Assembly: GCF_000309385.1 (NCBI RefSeq)
Contig: NZ_JH976537.1
Coordinates: 5,973,388-6,037,387, forward strand
Reading direction: 5' to 3'
Length of the DNA: 64,000 nucleotides
Origin: Nodosilinea nodulosa PCC 7104
GTDB lineage: Bacteria; Cyanobacteriota; Cyanobacteriia; Phormidesmidales; Phormidesmidaceae
Under the pieces are notes generated by a model. It ran no database searches, was not told the origin of the DNA, and saw nothing but the letters and a program-made list of their open reading frames with translations. The translations under genes were made by a program, and so were the position numbers. This document shows positions 16,081 through 24,995 of the stretch, piece after piece (the first letter of the stretch is position 1; every line of letters starts with the position of its first letter).

Positions 16081-17742
16081 CTACTTCCCCTCGCTGGCAA
16101 TCTGCTTGCTCAGCCACAGCACCGGCAGCAGCCCCACTAGAATGATCGCCAGGGCCGGGGCCGAGGCCTCGATCAGCCGCTCGTCGGCGGCGTACTGGTA
16201 GACCCGCACCGCCAGGGTGTCGAAGTTAAACGGGCGAATGATCAGCGTCGCGGGCAGTTCTTTCATCACGTCTACAAACACCAGCATGATCGCCGTCAGC
16301 AGGCTGCTGCCGAGGAGTGGGCGGTGGACTTGTAGCAGGGTTTGGCTGGGGCTCTGGCCCAGGCTGCGGGCGGCATCATCCAGGGAGGGCTTGATCTTGC
16401 CCAGGCCTGCCTCCACCGCCCCAAAGCTGACCGCCAAAAACCGCACCAGGTAGGCAAACAGCAGCGCAATGATCGTGCCGCTGAGCAGCAGCCCGGTGGA
16501 GACGCCAAAGGTCTGGCGCATCCAGCTATCGATCGCATTGTCAAACCCCGCCAGCGGAATCAGCGTGCCCACCGCGATCACCGCCCCCGGTACGGCGTAG
16601 CCCAGGTTGGCCCCCTGCACCGCCAGCTTTAGAAAGGGGGTGCCGTTGAGCCGCAGACCGTAGGCCATTACCAGCGCCAGCACCACCGCCAGCAGGGCCG
16701 CCAGCACCGCCAGCACCAGACTGTTGAGGCCCAGCACCACAAAGTCGCCGTTGAGGGTGGCCCCGGCGTTGCGAATCGTCATCGCCAGCAGCAGCCCGGT
16801 GGGAATTAGCAGCCCAAGCAGCACGGGCACAGCGCAGGCCAGCCAGGCCCCGATCGCCCGCAGCCCGGTGAGACGATAGCGCGACTGTGACACCGATCGC
16901 CCCATGCCCTGGTAGTAGCGGGCCTGCCGCCGCGACCTTTGCTCCAGCACCACCAGGGCAAAGATAAACAGCAGCAGCACCGCCGAGAGCTGCACCGCCG
17001 CCGGGCGATCGCCCATGCCAAACCAGGTGCGGTAGATGCCCGTGGTAAAGGTTCCCACGCTGAAGTAGGCCACCGTGCCAAAGTCGTTGAGAGTTTCCAT
17101 CAGGGCCAGGGCGGTGCCGGCGGCGATCGCGGGTCGGGCCAGGGGCAGCGCCACCGAGCGGAAGCTGCGCCAGGGGCCACAGCCCAGGGAGCGGCTGGCC
17201 TCCAGGGTGGCGGTAGACTGCTCCAAAAACGCCACCCGCGCCAGCAGGTACACGTAGGGGTACAGGGTCAGGCTAAACAGCAAAATCGCGCCGCCCACCG
17301 AGCGAATATTGGGAAACCAGTAGTCGGTGGCTCGCTGCCAGCCAAACAGACCGCGCAGGGCCGTCTGCACCGGGCCAAAGTACTCCAGCGTGTCGGTATA
17401 GACGTAGGCGAGGATGTAGGCCGGGGCCGCCAGGGGCAGCAGCAGCAGCCACTCAAACCAGTGCCGCCCCCAAAACTGGCAGGCGCTCACCAGCCAGGCG
17501 GTGCTGATGCCGATCGCCAGCACCCCCGCCCCCACCCCCACCATCAGCATCAGCGAGTTGCGCAGGTACTCCGGCAGCACCGTGGCCGCCAGGTGCCCCC
17601 AGGCATCGCTGGAGTTGGTCAACAGGCTGGCGAGAATGATTGCCAACGGCAGCAGCATCACCAGGGCGATCAGCGCCACGCCAACCGTCCAGCCATCGGG
17701 CCGTTTTAGAGACATGGGCCGGGGAATGCCGAGGGATTTCAT
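16081..17742 (-). CDS. futB: Iron(III)-type ABC transporter permease, fused two-domain
   Basis: A 553-residue inner-membrane permease with ~12 helices and two BPD-type domains. Each domain has an EAA-like ATPase-contact loop: EASRSLGCGPWRSF (~180-193) and DAARSLGQSPSQTLL (~448-462). This duplicated architecture is typical of FutB/HitB/SfuB ferric iron permeases. No binding protein or ATPase is adjacent, so partners must lie elsewhere; cyanobacterial fut genes are often scattered. The downstream flank is IS630 debris beginning within ~50 bp of the stop. Iron specificity is inferred from architecture; thiamine or phosphonate permeases are alternatives. Confidence 0.85.
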   Translation of the reverse strand: MKSLGIPRPMSLKRPDGWTVGVALIALVMLLPLAIILASLLTNSSDAWGHLAATVLPEYLRNSLMLMVGVGAGVLAIGISTAWLVSACQFWGRHWFEWLLLLPLAAPAYILAYVYTDTLEYFGPVQTALRGLFGWQRATDYWFPNIRSVGGAILLFSLTLYPYVYLLARVAFLEQSTATLEASRSLGCGPWRSFRSVALPLARPAIAAGTALALMETLNDFGTVAYFSVGTFTTGIYRTWFGMGDRPAAVQLSAVLLLFIFALVVLEQRSRRQARYYQGMGRSVSQSRYRLTGLRAIGAWLACAVPVLLGLLIPTGLLLAMTIRNAGATLNGDFVVLGLNSLVLAVLAALLAVVLALVMAYGLRLNGTPFLKLAVQGANLGYAVPGAVIAVGTLIPLAGFDNAIDSWMRQTFGVSTGLLLSGTIIALLFAYLVRFLAVSFGAVEAGLGKIKPSLDDAARSLGQSPSQTLLQVHRPLLGSSLLTAIMLVFVDVMKELPATLIIRPFNFDTLAVRVYQYAADERLIEASAPALAIILVGLLPVLWLSKQIASEGK

Positions 17743-17829
17743 CGCCAGTGATTATTGCTACCCATTCCTTTTAACACAGAACGAAACCCCGCCCGCCCAT
17801 GGCAGCAAAAGAGCCCTGCGGGAACGGCT

Positions 17830-17964
17830 GTAGGTTGGCGTTGAGCGCAGCGTTCGCGTAGCGTTTCCAGAGGAAAAAACCCAACAAAACCGTTACTGGT
17901 TTTGGGTTCCGCTGGAGCTTCACCCAACCTACCGCAGCATAAGGGTTTCAAGGGTTTGGTCAGT
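17830..17964 (+). repeat. Small inverted-repeat element, copy 3
   Basis: TAGGTTGGCGTTGAGCGCAG begins the shared core near 17831. CACCCAACCTAC (~17921-17932) closes the inner inverted pair, and GGTTTGGTCAGTCAGCCGGG matches the right flank of copy 1. The left outer arm is degenerate (AGCAAAAG). The copy sits in the 402-bp divergent gap between the permease and the ElyC/YdcF-type gene, where it could separate their promoters. No coding potential. Confidence 0.7.
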
Positions 17965-18144
17965 CAGCCGGGCCATACCGTGCTGCCGCACTCTCAAGGA
18001 AGAAATTGAGGCGATTGGGGCCGCAGCTACGCCGAGTTTTCGCTACTGAAGTATGCTTTGCAGAGAGTTCCTGCGGGCCGAGGCCCCACGGCGCGGTTTT
18101 CGCCCCTCCCTGACAGCGCTCGACTTTCCAGTGCAGACCCGACC

Positions 18145-19272
18145 ATGGATGTTCTCAACCTACTGACCCGCCTGCTGCTGTGGCTTGGCCTCGGCTATTT
18201 TTTGTGGTGGATTCTGCGGAAGTTTATTCCGGTCAACTTTCTCACCTGGTTTGGCGGGGCCATGCTTTTGGCCCTGGTTGCCGTATCGTTTTTGTTCCCT
18301 GAAGACAGCACAATCGGGGTGTTTGGGCAGTTTTTGTCGTTTCCGCTAACCCCCCTGGGCGGGGCGATTGTGCTGCTGATGTTCTCCTTTAGCGAGAACT
18401 TTAAAAAACAAGGCTCAAAAATGGTCACCGTAGCGCTGCTGATTTTGGTTTTTGCCAGTATGCCCCTGGTGGCGCGGGCGCTGGTCAACCATTCAGAAAG
18501 TGCGGTACAGCGGGCCTATGCCAGCCAGCAGCGCCTGTGTAGCGACATTTGCCCCGCCGTCGATCAGGTGCCGGTCGACCGGGCGGTCTCGCTGGTGGTG
18601 ATTGCTGAAAACGCCGATGCCTACCGCCTCACCAACGCCCTCAACAGCCGCATTGACGCCAATAACGAACTCAGTCCGGTGCTGGTGGCCCGGCTCAACA
18701 GCGCCGCCGATGTGTATAACCGAATTAGCCTGGCCCGCCCGTTTGTAACGGTTACCGCCGGACCACGGTTTGGCACAGCGGAGGAGCAGGAGCCGCTCCG
18801 GCAGGCCATTCGCCAGCAGTTGGTGAGCCGAGGCATACCCGGCGAGAGCATTCGCATCGAGAACACGGGCACCAATATTCGCGCGGCGGTGCTCAATCAG
18901 CGGGATTTTTTGACGACGCAGGGGTTGTTTACCGAGCCGGTTCGCAGTGGTCCCTTTGATACGGCTCGCAGCAATCGCGACGCCAACCGCATCGTGCTGG
19001 TGGCCCCGGCGCTGACCATGCGCCGCGCTGCCCTGGCCTTTGAGAATGTGGGCATTCAGGTGGTGGCGGCTCCGACTGAGCTTTACAGCACCATCGGCTT
19101 GAGCGATCGCGACACCCTGGCCCGCCTGGCCGATCTGGTTCCTGACGTCAATGCGCTGGTGTTGACTACGCGCTACTGGAGCGAGCTGCTGGGCTCGATA
19201 TACTACTACCTTCAGGGCTGGCTCCCCCCCGTCAGCATGCAGTGGGAGCAGGTGGTCGAGACGCTTCCGTAG
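18145..19272 (+). CDS. ElyC/SanA/YdcF family (DUF218) membrane protein
   Basis: A 375-residue protein. Three or four N-terminal helices (residues ~5-25, 32-50, 60-85, 95-115) precede a DUF218 domain. Recognisable DUF218 steps are SLVVIAENADAYRLTNAL (~152-169), RGIPGESIRIENTGTNIRAA (~232-251) and RIVLVAPALTMRRAALAFE (~285-303). E. coli members affect envelope precursor metabolism and barrier function; the exact reaction is unknown. ATG 18145 is chosen because the first helix begins there; the frame runs upstream to 18058 without similarity. An ABC exporter follows in the same direction after a hairpin. Confidence 0.82.
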   Translation: MDVLNLLTRLLLWLGLGYFLWWILRKFIPVNFLTWFGGAMLLALVAVSFLFPEDSTIGVFGQFLSFPLTPLGGAIVLLMFSFSENFKKQGSKMVTVALLILVFASMPLVARALVNHSESAVQRAYASQQRLCSDICPAVDQVPVDRAVSLVVIAENADAYRLTNALNSRIDANNELSPVLVARLNSAADVYNRISLARPFVTVTAGPRFGTAEEQEPLRQAIRQQLVSRGIPGESIRIENTGTNIRAAVLNQRDFLTTQGLFTEPVRSGPFDTARSNRDANRIVLVAPALTMRRAALAFENVGIQVVAAPTELYSTIGLSDRDTLARLADLVPDVNALVLTTRYWSELLGSIYYYLQGWLPPVSMQWEQVVETLP

Positions 19273-19283
19273 CTCTGGTACTC

Positions 19284-19315
19284 GCATCGGCGATCGCCAG
19301 AGCGATCGCCGATGC
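19284..19315 (+). terminator. Perfect 14-bp hairpin built from two HIP1 sites
   Basis: GCATCGGCGATCGC and its exact complement GCGATCGCCGATGC are separated by four bases. There is no U-tract, so if it terminates transcription of the upstream gene it is not a classical intrinsic terminator. It lies in the 90-bp gap between the DUF218 and ABC exporter genes. Confidence 0.45.
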
Positions 19316-19362
19316 AGCCCCTCAAATTCGTCTAGGATAGGGGGGCAATTAGGGCAGATTCT

Positions 19363-21111
19363 ATGGCGCGATCGCAGCTACAAAAACTGGGCACCTACCT
19401 CCGCCCCCACTGGCAAAAGGCTGCCCTGGGGGTTGCTGCACTGTTTATCGTCAACCTGGTCGGCGTGTGGATTCCCCTGCTAATTCGCAACGGCATCGAC
19501 GAATTACAGGTCACCTTCAGCTTTAACCGGGTAATGTACTACGCCCTGATGGTGCTAATTTTGGCCTCGGTGATGTGGGTAATTCGCATGGTGTCGCGCA
19601 TTACCCTGTTTGGGGTGGGCCGCCAGGTGGAGTTTGACCTCAAGCAGCGCATCTTTGAGCACCTGCTGCGCCTGGAGCCCGCCTACTTTGGCCGCAACAC
19701 CGCCGGAGAGCTGATCAGCCGCGCCACCAGCGATGTCGACAACATTCGCCGCCTGCTGGGGTTTGCCATTTTGAGCCTGGCCAACACCCTGTTTGCCTAC
19801 GCCCTGACGGTGCCGGTCATGCTCTCCATCAGCGTGCGGCTGACGGTGATTTCGCTGCTGGTCTACCCGCTGATGCTGGTGCTGGTGCAGTCCTTCAGCA
19901 ACCGCCTGCGGGTGCAGCAGCTCACGGTGCAGGAGCGAATCTCAGACCTCAGCGACCTGATCCAGGAGGATATGAGCGGCATTTCGCTGATTAAAATCTA
20001 CGCCCAGGAAGACAACGAGCGCCGCGCCTTTAACCGCCTCAACACCAATCTGCTCGACGCCAACCTCACCCTGGCCCGCACCCGCAACACGTTGTTCCCG
20101 CTGCTGGGGGGGCTGGCCAGCATCAGCCTGCTGGTGATTTTGGCCACCGGGGCCGGGGCGATCGCCAACGGCGCGCTGACGGTGGGCGATTTTGTCGCCC
20201 TGCTGCTCTACGTGGAGCGGCTGGTGTTTCCCACCGCGCTGCTGGGCTTTACCATCACCGCCTACCAGCGCGGCGAGGTCAGCATCAACCGGGTCGAAGA
20301 AATTCTCGATGCCGAACCCGAGGTGCAAACCGCCCCCTCCGCCATTCCCTTGCCCCTGGAGCAGGTGCAGGGCACCCTAGAGGCCCGCCACCTCAACTAC
20401 GCCTACCCCGACAGCAAAACCCCCGCCCTCGACGAGGTGAGCTTCAAGATTTTGCCGGGCGAGCGCATTGCCATTGTCGGCCCCATTGGCTCGGGCAAGT
20501 CGACCCTGGCCAACGCCCTGCCCCGCCTGCTCGACATCGGCCCCGGCCAGCTGTACCTCGATGGCTACGATGTCACCGAGCTGCCCCTGGGCGATCTGCG
20601 GCGGGCGATCGCCTACGTACCCCAGGACAGCTTCCTGTTCAGCACCACCATCAACAACAACATCCGCTACGGCGAGCCGCTGCTGGAGTTTCCGGAGGTG
20701 CAGTACGCCGCCAAACAGGCCCAAATGGACGAAGAAATTCAGAATTTTCCCCAGCACTACGACACCATCGTCGGCGAGCGCGGCATCACCCTCTCCGGGG
20801 GCCAGCGGCAGCGCACCGCCCTGGCCCGCGCCCTGGTGGTCGATGCCCCCATTCTGGTGCTCGACGACGCCCTCTCCAGCGTCGATAACCGCACCGCCAC
20901 GGCCATTCTCAACGCCCTCTCGGAGGGCACCCAGCAAAAAACGGTGCTGTTTATCTCCCACCAAATGTCCGCCGCCGCCACCGCCGATCGCATTTTTGTG
21001 ATGGACCAGGGCCGCATTGTGCAGCAGGGCTGCCACCGCGATCTGGTGCAGCAGCCTGGCCTCTACCGCAACCTCTGGGAGCAGCACCAGCTAGAGTCAG
21101 TGTTGCAGTAG
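19363..21111 (+). CDS. ABC exporter (fused permease and ATPase), MsbA/BmrA type
   Basis: A 582-residue half-transporter. Six membrane helices fill residues ~15-310. The nucleotide-binding domain (~340-575) has Walker A GPIGSGKST (~373-381), Q-loop YVPQDSFLFS, signature LSGGQRQR (~475-482), Walker B ILVLDDALSSVD (~498-509) and switch FISHQMSA, where His is the H-loop. It acts as a homodimer or heterodimer pumping lipids, drugs or peptides out of the cytoplasm; substrate cannot be told from sequence. No second half-transporter is adjacent. Confidence 0.92.
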   Translation: MARSQLQKLGTYLRPHWQKAALGVAALFIVNLVGVWIPLLIRNGIDELQVTFSFNRVMYYALMVLILASVMWVIRMVSRITLFGVGRQVEFDLKQRIFEHLLRLEPAYFGRNTAGELISRATSDVDNIRRLLGFAILSLANTLFAYALTVPVMLSISVRLTVISLLVYPLMLVLVQSFSNRLRVQQLTVQERISDLSDLIQEDMSGISLIKIYAQEDNERRAFNRLNTNLLDANLTLARTRNTLFPLLGGLASISLLVILATGAGAIANGALTVGDFVALLLYVERLVFPTALLGFTITAYQRGEVSINRVEEILDAEPEVQTAPSAIPLPLEQVQGTLEARHLNYAYPDSKTPALDEVSFKILPGERIAIVGPIGSGKSTLANALPRLLDIGPGQLYLDGYDVTELPLGDLRRAIAYVPQDSFLFSTTINNNIRYGEPLLEFPEVQYAAKQAQMDEEIQNFPQHYDTIVGERGITLSGGQRQRTALARALVVDAPILVLDDALSSVDNRTATAILNALSEGTQQKTVLFISHQMSAAATADRIFVMDQGRIVQQGCHRDLVQQPGLYRNLWEQHQLESVLQ

Positions 21112-21224
21112 CGAGCCACTTTGCCTGGGGAGTGTGGAGCAGACTCAGCCTGGGCTGACGGGAAAGAAGAACAGCCAATTAAACCCAGACCAGGGTAAAA
21201 AATACAGCAAGGGAGATGATCCTT

Positions 21225-21467
21225 ATGGAAAGTATTAAAGTGCGGCAGCACGTTGGGCAAGATGGCATTCTGCGCCTCGATTTGCCTGTCGGGTTGGCCG
21301 ACCGAGATTTAGACGTGATGGTGATATATCAACCCGTACAGGCTTTAACTCCTGTAGAAACGTCCTTATCAGCGCTATACGGCATCTGCGCTGATGACCC
21401 AATTGTGACTGATGGACAGGGCATTTCGGTTGTCCTGGATGATGAGCTGACCGGAGCTTTCGATTAG
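21225..21467 (+). CDS. Antitoxin of VapB type (partner of downstream PIN toxin)
   Basis: An 80-residue protein. Its N-terminal ~35 residues (SIKVRQHVGQDGILRLDLPV) look like an AbrB/SpoVT-like or related beta-rich DNA-binding module. The acidic C-terminus (ISVVLDDELTGAFD) would wrap the toxin. ATG 21225 is preferred over ATG 21216 because GGGAG at 21211-21215 has the right spacing. The stop is three bases before the toxin ATG at 21470, the usual coupled antitoxin-toxin arrangement. Autoregulation is expected for the family but not seen here. Confidence 0.75.
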   Translation: MESIKVRQHVGQDGILRLDLPVGLADRDLDVMVIYQPVQALTPVETSLSALYGICADDPIVTDGQGISVVLDDELTGAFD

Positions 21468-21469
21468 GC

Positions 21470-21895
21470 ATGCTCTACTTACTCGATACCAACGTATGCG
21501 TCATGTTTTTGAATGGGCGCTCGACTTTAGTGCGCGATCGCCTACTGTCTACACCAACTGACGCTATGGCTATTTGCTCAGTAGTTAAAGCTGAGCTTTT
21601 TTACGGTGCCCTGCGCAGCAAAAATCCAGCCCAAACGCTAGAGCGGCAACAGCTGTTTTTAGGGAAATTTACTTCGCTCCTCTTTGACGATGGGGCGGCT
21701 TTGGCGGCTGGTAGAATTCGAGCAAATCTTGCCAATCTAGGAACTCCTATTGGCCCCTATGACCTGCAAATAGCCGCGATCGCCCAGGTAAACAATCTAA
21801 CTTTAGTCACCCACAACACGCGAGAGTTCGATCGCGTAGATGGTTTACAGCTTGAAGATTGGGAACTTGCCGCTGAAAGCAGCGAGGCTGGTTAA
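21470..21895 (+). CDS. vapC: PIN-domain toxin, VapC type
   Basis: A 141-residue PIN ribonuclease. Acidic catalytic residues are visible in LLDTNVCVMFLNG (Asp ~6), SVVKAELFYGALR (Glu ~41), GPYDLQIAAIA (Asp ~97) and VTHNTREFDRVDGL (Asp ~119). VapC toxins cleave tRNA or rRNA and are held inactive by the VapB partner, which lies immediately upstream with coupled translation. Both key motifs are intact, so the pair is probably functional. A MITE-like repeat starts exactly at the stop codon. Confidence 0.92.
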   Translation: MLYLLDTNVCVMFLNGRSTLVRDRLLSTPTDAMAICSVVKAELFYGALRSKNPAQTLERQQLFLGKFTSLLFDDGAALAAGRIRANLANLGTPIGPYDLQIAAIAQVNNLTLVTHNTREFDRVDGLQLEDWELAAESSEAG

Positions 21896-22020
21896 CTGAC
21901 AAAACCCCACGACCTTTATGCTGCCGTAGGTGAGTTAGCTTTAGCGTAATCCCAAAAAACCGTTACTGATGTTGGGTTACGCTTCGCTCAACACCAGCCT
22001 AGATCAAAGCTTTTGTCAGC
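21895..22020 (-). repeat. Small inverted-repeat element, copy 4 (reverse orientation)
   Basis: ACTGACAAAA (21895-21904) and TTTTGTCAG (22011-22019) bound 126 bp. Read on the minus strand it matches copy 1 block for block: the inner GCTTCGCTCAACACCAGCCT here corresponds to the GTTGAGCGAAGC block there, and CAAAAAACCGTTACTG is shared. It starts overlapping the last base of the vapC stop codon, showing insertion tight against a gene end. It fills most of the 305-bp gap before the next gene. Confidence 0.75.
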
Positions 22021-22200
22021 CAATCAGGCAGTGCAGTTGCCTCGGCCTGCGATCAGGAACCCACCGGGTCAGTTACAACTCGGCGGCGGCCTGTCCTGCT
22101 ACCCCAATGACACGGCACGGCGACAGGATTGCCATACGGTTTACCTATAACAAAAATGTTCGCTCCTCATCACCTCATATCCCTTCAAAGAGGTACATCC

Positions 22201-22572
22201 ATGGATAAAATTTTGGCAGGTTTAGCGTCTTTGATGGTCGTGACCGCTGTCCCTATGGTGGCCCAGGCCCAAACCCCAGCTCCATCTGCACCTCGTGGCA
22301 CCACAACGGTGTCGCTAACCCAAAATCTTACTCCGTTTCAACTGGTCAACCTGGCCTATGAGGGTGGCCTCCAGGCCCAGGGCATCCCGAGCTACGGACA
22401 GTTCGAAAATGCCTACGCCCAGAACAAGGTCGATGCTCACAGCCTCGTTGCAGCGGCCATTCAGGGCGGCTATGTGCCAGCCAACACCGCGCAGGACGGC
22501 GGCTATCTCAATGGCGTGCGATTGCAGCTCCGCTCTGTTGCCCCCGATAGCAACAGCTACCGTTTCCCCTAG
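22201..22572 (+). CDS. Small secreted protein, unknown function
   Basis: A 123-residue protein with a clear Sec signal peptide (residues 1-~23, cleavage after VAQAQ or similar), then a soluble domain with the repeated theme LVNLAYEGGLQAQGIPSYGQ and SLVAAAIQGGYVPANT. AAAGAGG sits about eight bases before ATG 22201, supporting the start. It is probably periplasmic or extracellular. No family is recognised. A GC-rich hairpin (22599-22620) follows the stop. Confidence 0.75.
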   Translation: MDKILAGLASLMVVTAVPMVAQAQTPAPSAPRGTTTVSLTQNLTPFQLVNLAYEGGLQAQGIPSYGQFENAYAQNKVDAHSLVAAAIQGGYVPANTAQDGGYLNGVRLQLRSVAPDSNSYRFP

Positions 22573-22598
22573 GAGGCTGGAAAGTTCTGGGACTATCG

Positions 22599-22620
22599 GC
22601 CAGGTGCTTCCCCACCTGGC
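22599..22620 (+). terminator. GC-rich hairpin after the small secreted protein
   Basis: GCCAGGTG and CACCTGGC form an 8-bp perfect stem with a six-base loop, 27 bp after the upstream stop. There is no U-run, so the terminator assignment is tentative. Confidence 0.4.
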
Positions 22621-22698
22621 TGGTTCACCCCAGGACCGCTCCAATTTTGTCATCCCTTTGCTGACTCTATTCTGCTGAACCTATGCAAGGTTTTTCTC

Positions 22699-22884
22699 GT
22701 GAGCTACGAAATCACTATGAAAGCCGACCTAGAGATTGAGCTGCTGCATGACAAGATGAACCTTTTGCGGGAAGAAGAGGTAGTCACCATCCTTGAAATA
22801 CTCAAAGAGCAACAGCATTGGCTAAGGCAGGTTAAGGAAATACTTCAGGGTCATCCCCTCAAACCAGAAGGGGATACGGTGTGA
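22699..22884 (+). pseudogene. Probable C-terminal fragment of a DUF1003-type membrane protein
   Basis: A 61-residue open frame from GTG 22699. The sequence KADLEIELLHDKMNLLREEE resembles the conserved C-terminal helix of DUF1003 proteins (pattern 'AELEIxxLHEKLDxLRE'), followed by LKEQQHWLRQV. The membrane-spanning front part of DUF1003 is absent upstream, and only a weak Shine-Dalgarno is present. I read it as a truncated remnant, but a small expressed coiled-coil protein is possible. Confidence 0.45.
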
Positions 22885-23044
22885 TTGTAGATCACAGGGA
22901 CATTGATCACTTTTCTTTAGAACATCTGACATTGCTCTGCCGCAGAATTGGCACACATCCTCCCTAAATTAAGCCTATGAGATTGGCTCAAAAGCCCTTC
23001 TCAAAAGCGGGCTGATTCCACAACCCTAGGGAGGGAAAAACGCC

Positions 23045-23959
23045 ATGAAAGTCAAGGAATTGGGTATTAGTTTAGCCGGAGCAATCCTATTAACCATAGG
23101 TGGATTAGCCCTCTACGATCGCCTCTCCGTCGGTGCTGATTCTATTCCTGCGGCGGAGAGTGAAGCCCTCGCGGCGCTGCCGATGCAGACTGAGCGCTTT
23201 TATAGCCAGGCCATGGGCACAAACCGTCAGTACGGCGTGATTTTGCCCCCTGACTATGACCAGCACCCCGACCAGCGCTATCCCGTCATTGTGCTGCTTC
23301 ACGGGGGGCACGATGATCTAAGGGCCTACGCCGACCAGTACGGCATTGCCCAGGTGTTGCAGCAACTCTACGCCACCCATCAGCTGCCTTCTGCGATTGT
23401 GGTCATGCCCGATGGCAACGACAACCGAGGCTCCAGCTATCTATGGGATCCGCAATATTTTGACGGCCCTAACGGTAAGCTCGGTACGCTGATTGGCTCT
23501 GAACTGGTACAGCAGATTAAAGACCACTACCGCACCCTGCCGGGGCCTCAGTTTTGGGCCATGGGCGGAGTGTCTTCCGGCGGGTGGGGGGCCGTCAACA
23601 TTGGCCTCAGACATCTAGACAGCTACGGCATTCTCTTTAGCCACAGCGGCTACTTTACCGATAGCAGCGGTGCCCAAAACAGTCCTGAAAGTTTTATCAA
23701 ACAGCTGCCAGCCAGTTCACTCCACCACCTTCACATCTACATGGATGCGGGCGACAATGGCTTAGACACCGATATGCGAACCTCAAGCCAGACCTTTCAC
23801 CAGACCTTGGAGCAAATGGGAATTAGCAATGTCTTTCATATCTTCCCCGGTGGGCACGGCATGTCGGGGCCTGATATTGGCTGGAACTATTTTCACAAAC
23901 ACCTGACGGACTCGCTCACCTACGTGGGTCAACAATTTGAACAGTCTCAAATGCGATAA
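23045..23959 (+). CDS. Exported alpha/beta-hydrolase, esterase D/enterochelin-esterase-like
   Basis: A 304-residue protein with an N-terminal membrane/signal segment (residues ~8-24) and an esterase fold. PVIVLLHGGHDD (~80-91) carries the oxyanion His-Gly-Gly, GGVSSGGWGA (~176-185) the nucleophile Ser, MDAGDNGLDTD (~234-244) an acid, and PGGHGMSG (~271-278) the His. A strong AGGGAGGG precedes ATG 23045. It is probably anchored facing the periplasm. The substrate is unknown. A frameshifted DUF6629 gene starts 15 bp after the stop, suggesting co-transcription. Confidence 0.85.
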   Translation: MKVKELGISLAGAILLTIGGLALYDRLSVGADSIPAAESEALAALPMQTERFYSQAMGTNRQYGVILPPDYDQHPDQRYPVIVLLHGGHDDLRAYADQYGIAQVLQQLYATHQLPSAIVVMPDGNDNRGSSYLWDPQYFDGPNGKLGTLIGSELVQQIKDHYRTLPGPQFWAMGGVSSGGWGAVNIGLRHLDSYGILFSHSGYFTDSSGAQNSPESFIKQLPASSLHHLHIYMDAGDNGLDTDMRTSSQTFHQTLEQMGISNVFHIFPGGHGMSGPDIGWNYFHKHLTDSLTYVGQQFEQSQMR

Positions 23960-23974
23960 GGCGAGGATCAACCC

Positions 23975-24650
23975 GTGTGTTTTTCAGCTTCGGTTAGCTT
24001 TGCCGCCAGTGCCGTTCTAATTCCGGTCGGCGTCTATTGCATTAGAGTGGCGCTCTCCAACACGGCCTATTTACCCTTTGCTGCTGTGCCCCTGGCTTTT
24101 GGCATCCAGCAGGGGTTTGAGGGGGTTATCTGGTCGGGCATTCACGCCAACAATGCCGTCGCCATGCATTTTGGTGCATTGGCGTTTCTTCTTTTTTTCC
24201 CACTGGTTTTGGCTCGTTTGGCCCCCTTACATTGCGCTACGACTCGAACCCAATCAGAGAATTCAGCAGGTGTGTCGCGGCTTTTTGCTGGCAGGGGCAC
24301 TGGCTGGAGCGCTGCTCTACCTGCCCCTGGTCATTCACTATGACTGGCTATCGGTCGCGGTCAGGCAGGGCTCCATTGAGTATCAGGCCCGATTTATTGG
24401 GGAGGTCATACCGAATGTGTTTACTCGCCTACTCTACGCGCTGATAATTTTTATTCCATTGCTTATCTCCTCCAATGCAGATATCAGAATTTGGGGGATG
24501 TTAATTGCAGCGTCTGCTCTGATGAGTTCCCTGATCTTTAGCTATGCCTTCGTCTCGGTGTGGTGTTTTTTTGCCGCACTTTTATCGCTCTACATTCTGC
24601 GCACGCTTTTGAAGGCCAACCCGGTACTGCCAGAGCAAGCTATGCCATAG
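23975..24650 (+). pseudogene. DUF6629 membrane protein split by a frameshift in a T7 run
   Basis: The first frame, from GTG 23975, reads MCFSASVSFAASAVLIPVG and continues to AFLLFF near 24197. The rest of the protein (SHWFWLVWPPYIALRLEP onward, ending at 24650) is in the +1 frame. Joining them gives a normal ~225-residue DUF6629 protein with about six helices. The junction falls on seven consecutive Ts (24192-24198); removing one T restores the frame. This could be a true lesion, slippage-tolerant expression, or an assembly error. It is downstream of the esterase gene. Confidence 0.75.
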
Positions 24651-24768
24651 CGGCACTAAAGTCACCTCCATAACAAATTCGTGATGTCCTAGGGCGGACA
24701 GCCTGGTGGGTAGCCGTGGGGCTAGTTGCGACCTCCATGCCTTTGACCAAACCCTGGCCGATAACCTG

Positions 24769-24814
24769 GAGGTCTGCCAATCCTCGGGTCGGCGGTTCAA
24801 GCCCGCCTCCTGGC
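24769..24814 (+). other. tRNA-Gly(GCC)-like 3' half
   Basis: An anticodon arm GAGGT-CTGCCAA-TCCTC (one mismatch; anticodon GCC at loop positions 34-36), a five-base variable loop GGGTC, and a perfect T-arm GGCGG-TTCAAGC-CCGCC occur in canonical spacing. No D-arm or matching 5' acceptor strand is found upstream, so it cannot be a complete tRNA. It lies in the 345-bp gap 24651-24995, which otherwise holds only an AG-rich stretch near 24885-24935. It may be a relic of an integration site or a chance match. Confidence 0.3.
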
Positions 24815-24995
24815 GTACCTTGTAACCACTCGGGCATGGCAATTTGTTACGATTTCAGGCTAATCGGCAGTTGGGACGAGGCCGAGTTAGAGAAGTTAGA
24901 GAAGGAGGAGAATGGAGAAGGAGGAGAATGGGCAAGATTTTTTTGACACCGCCCGCTTCCCCTCGTTTAGCCCCTGGGGAAAGCGGGGTTAGCGT

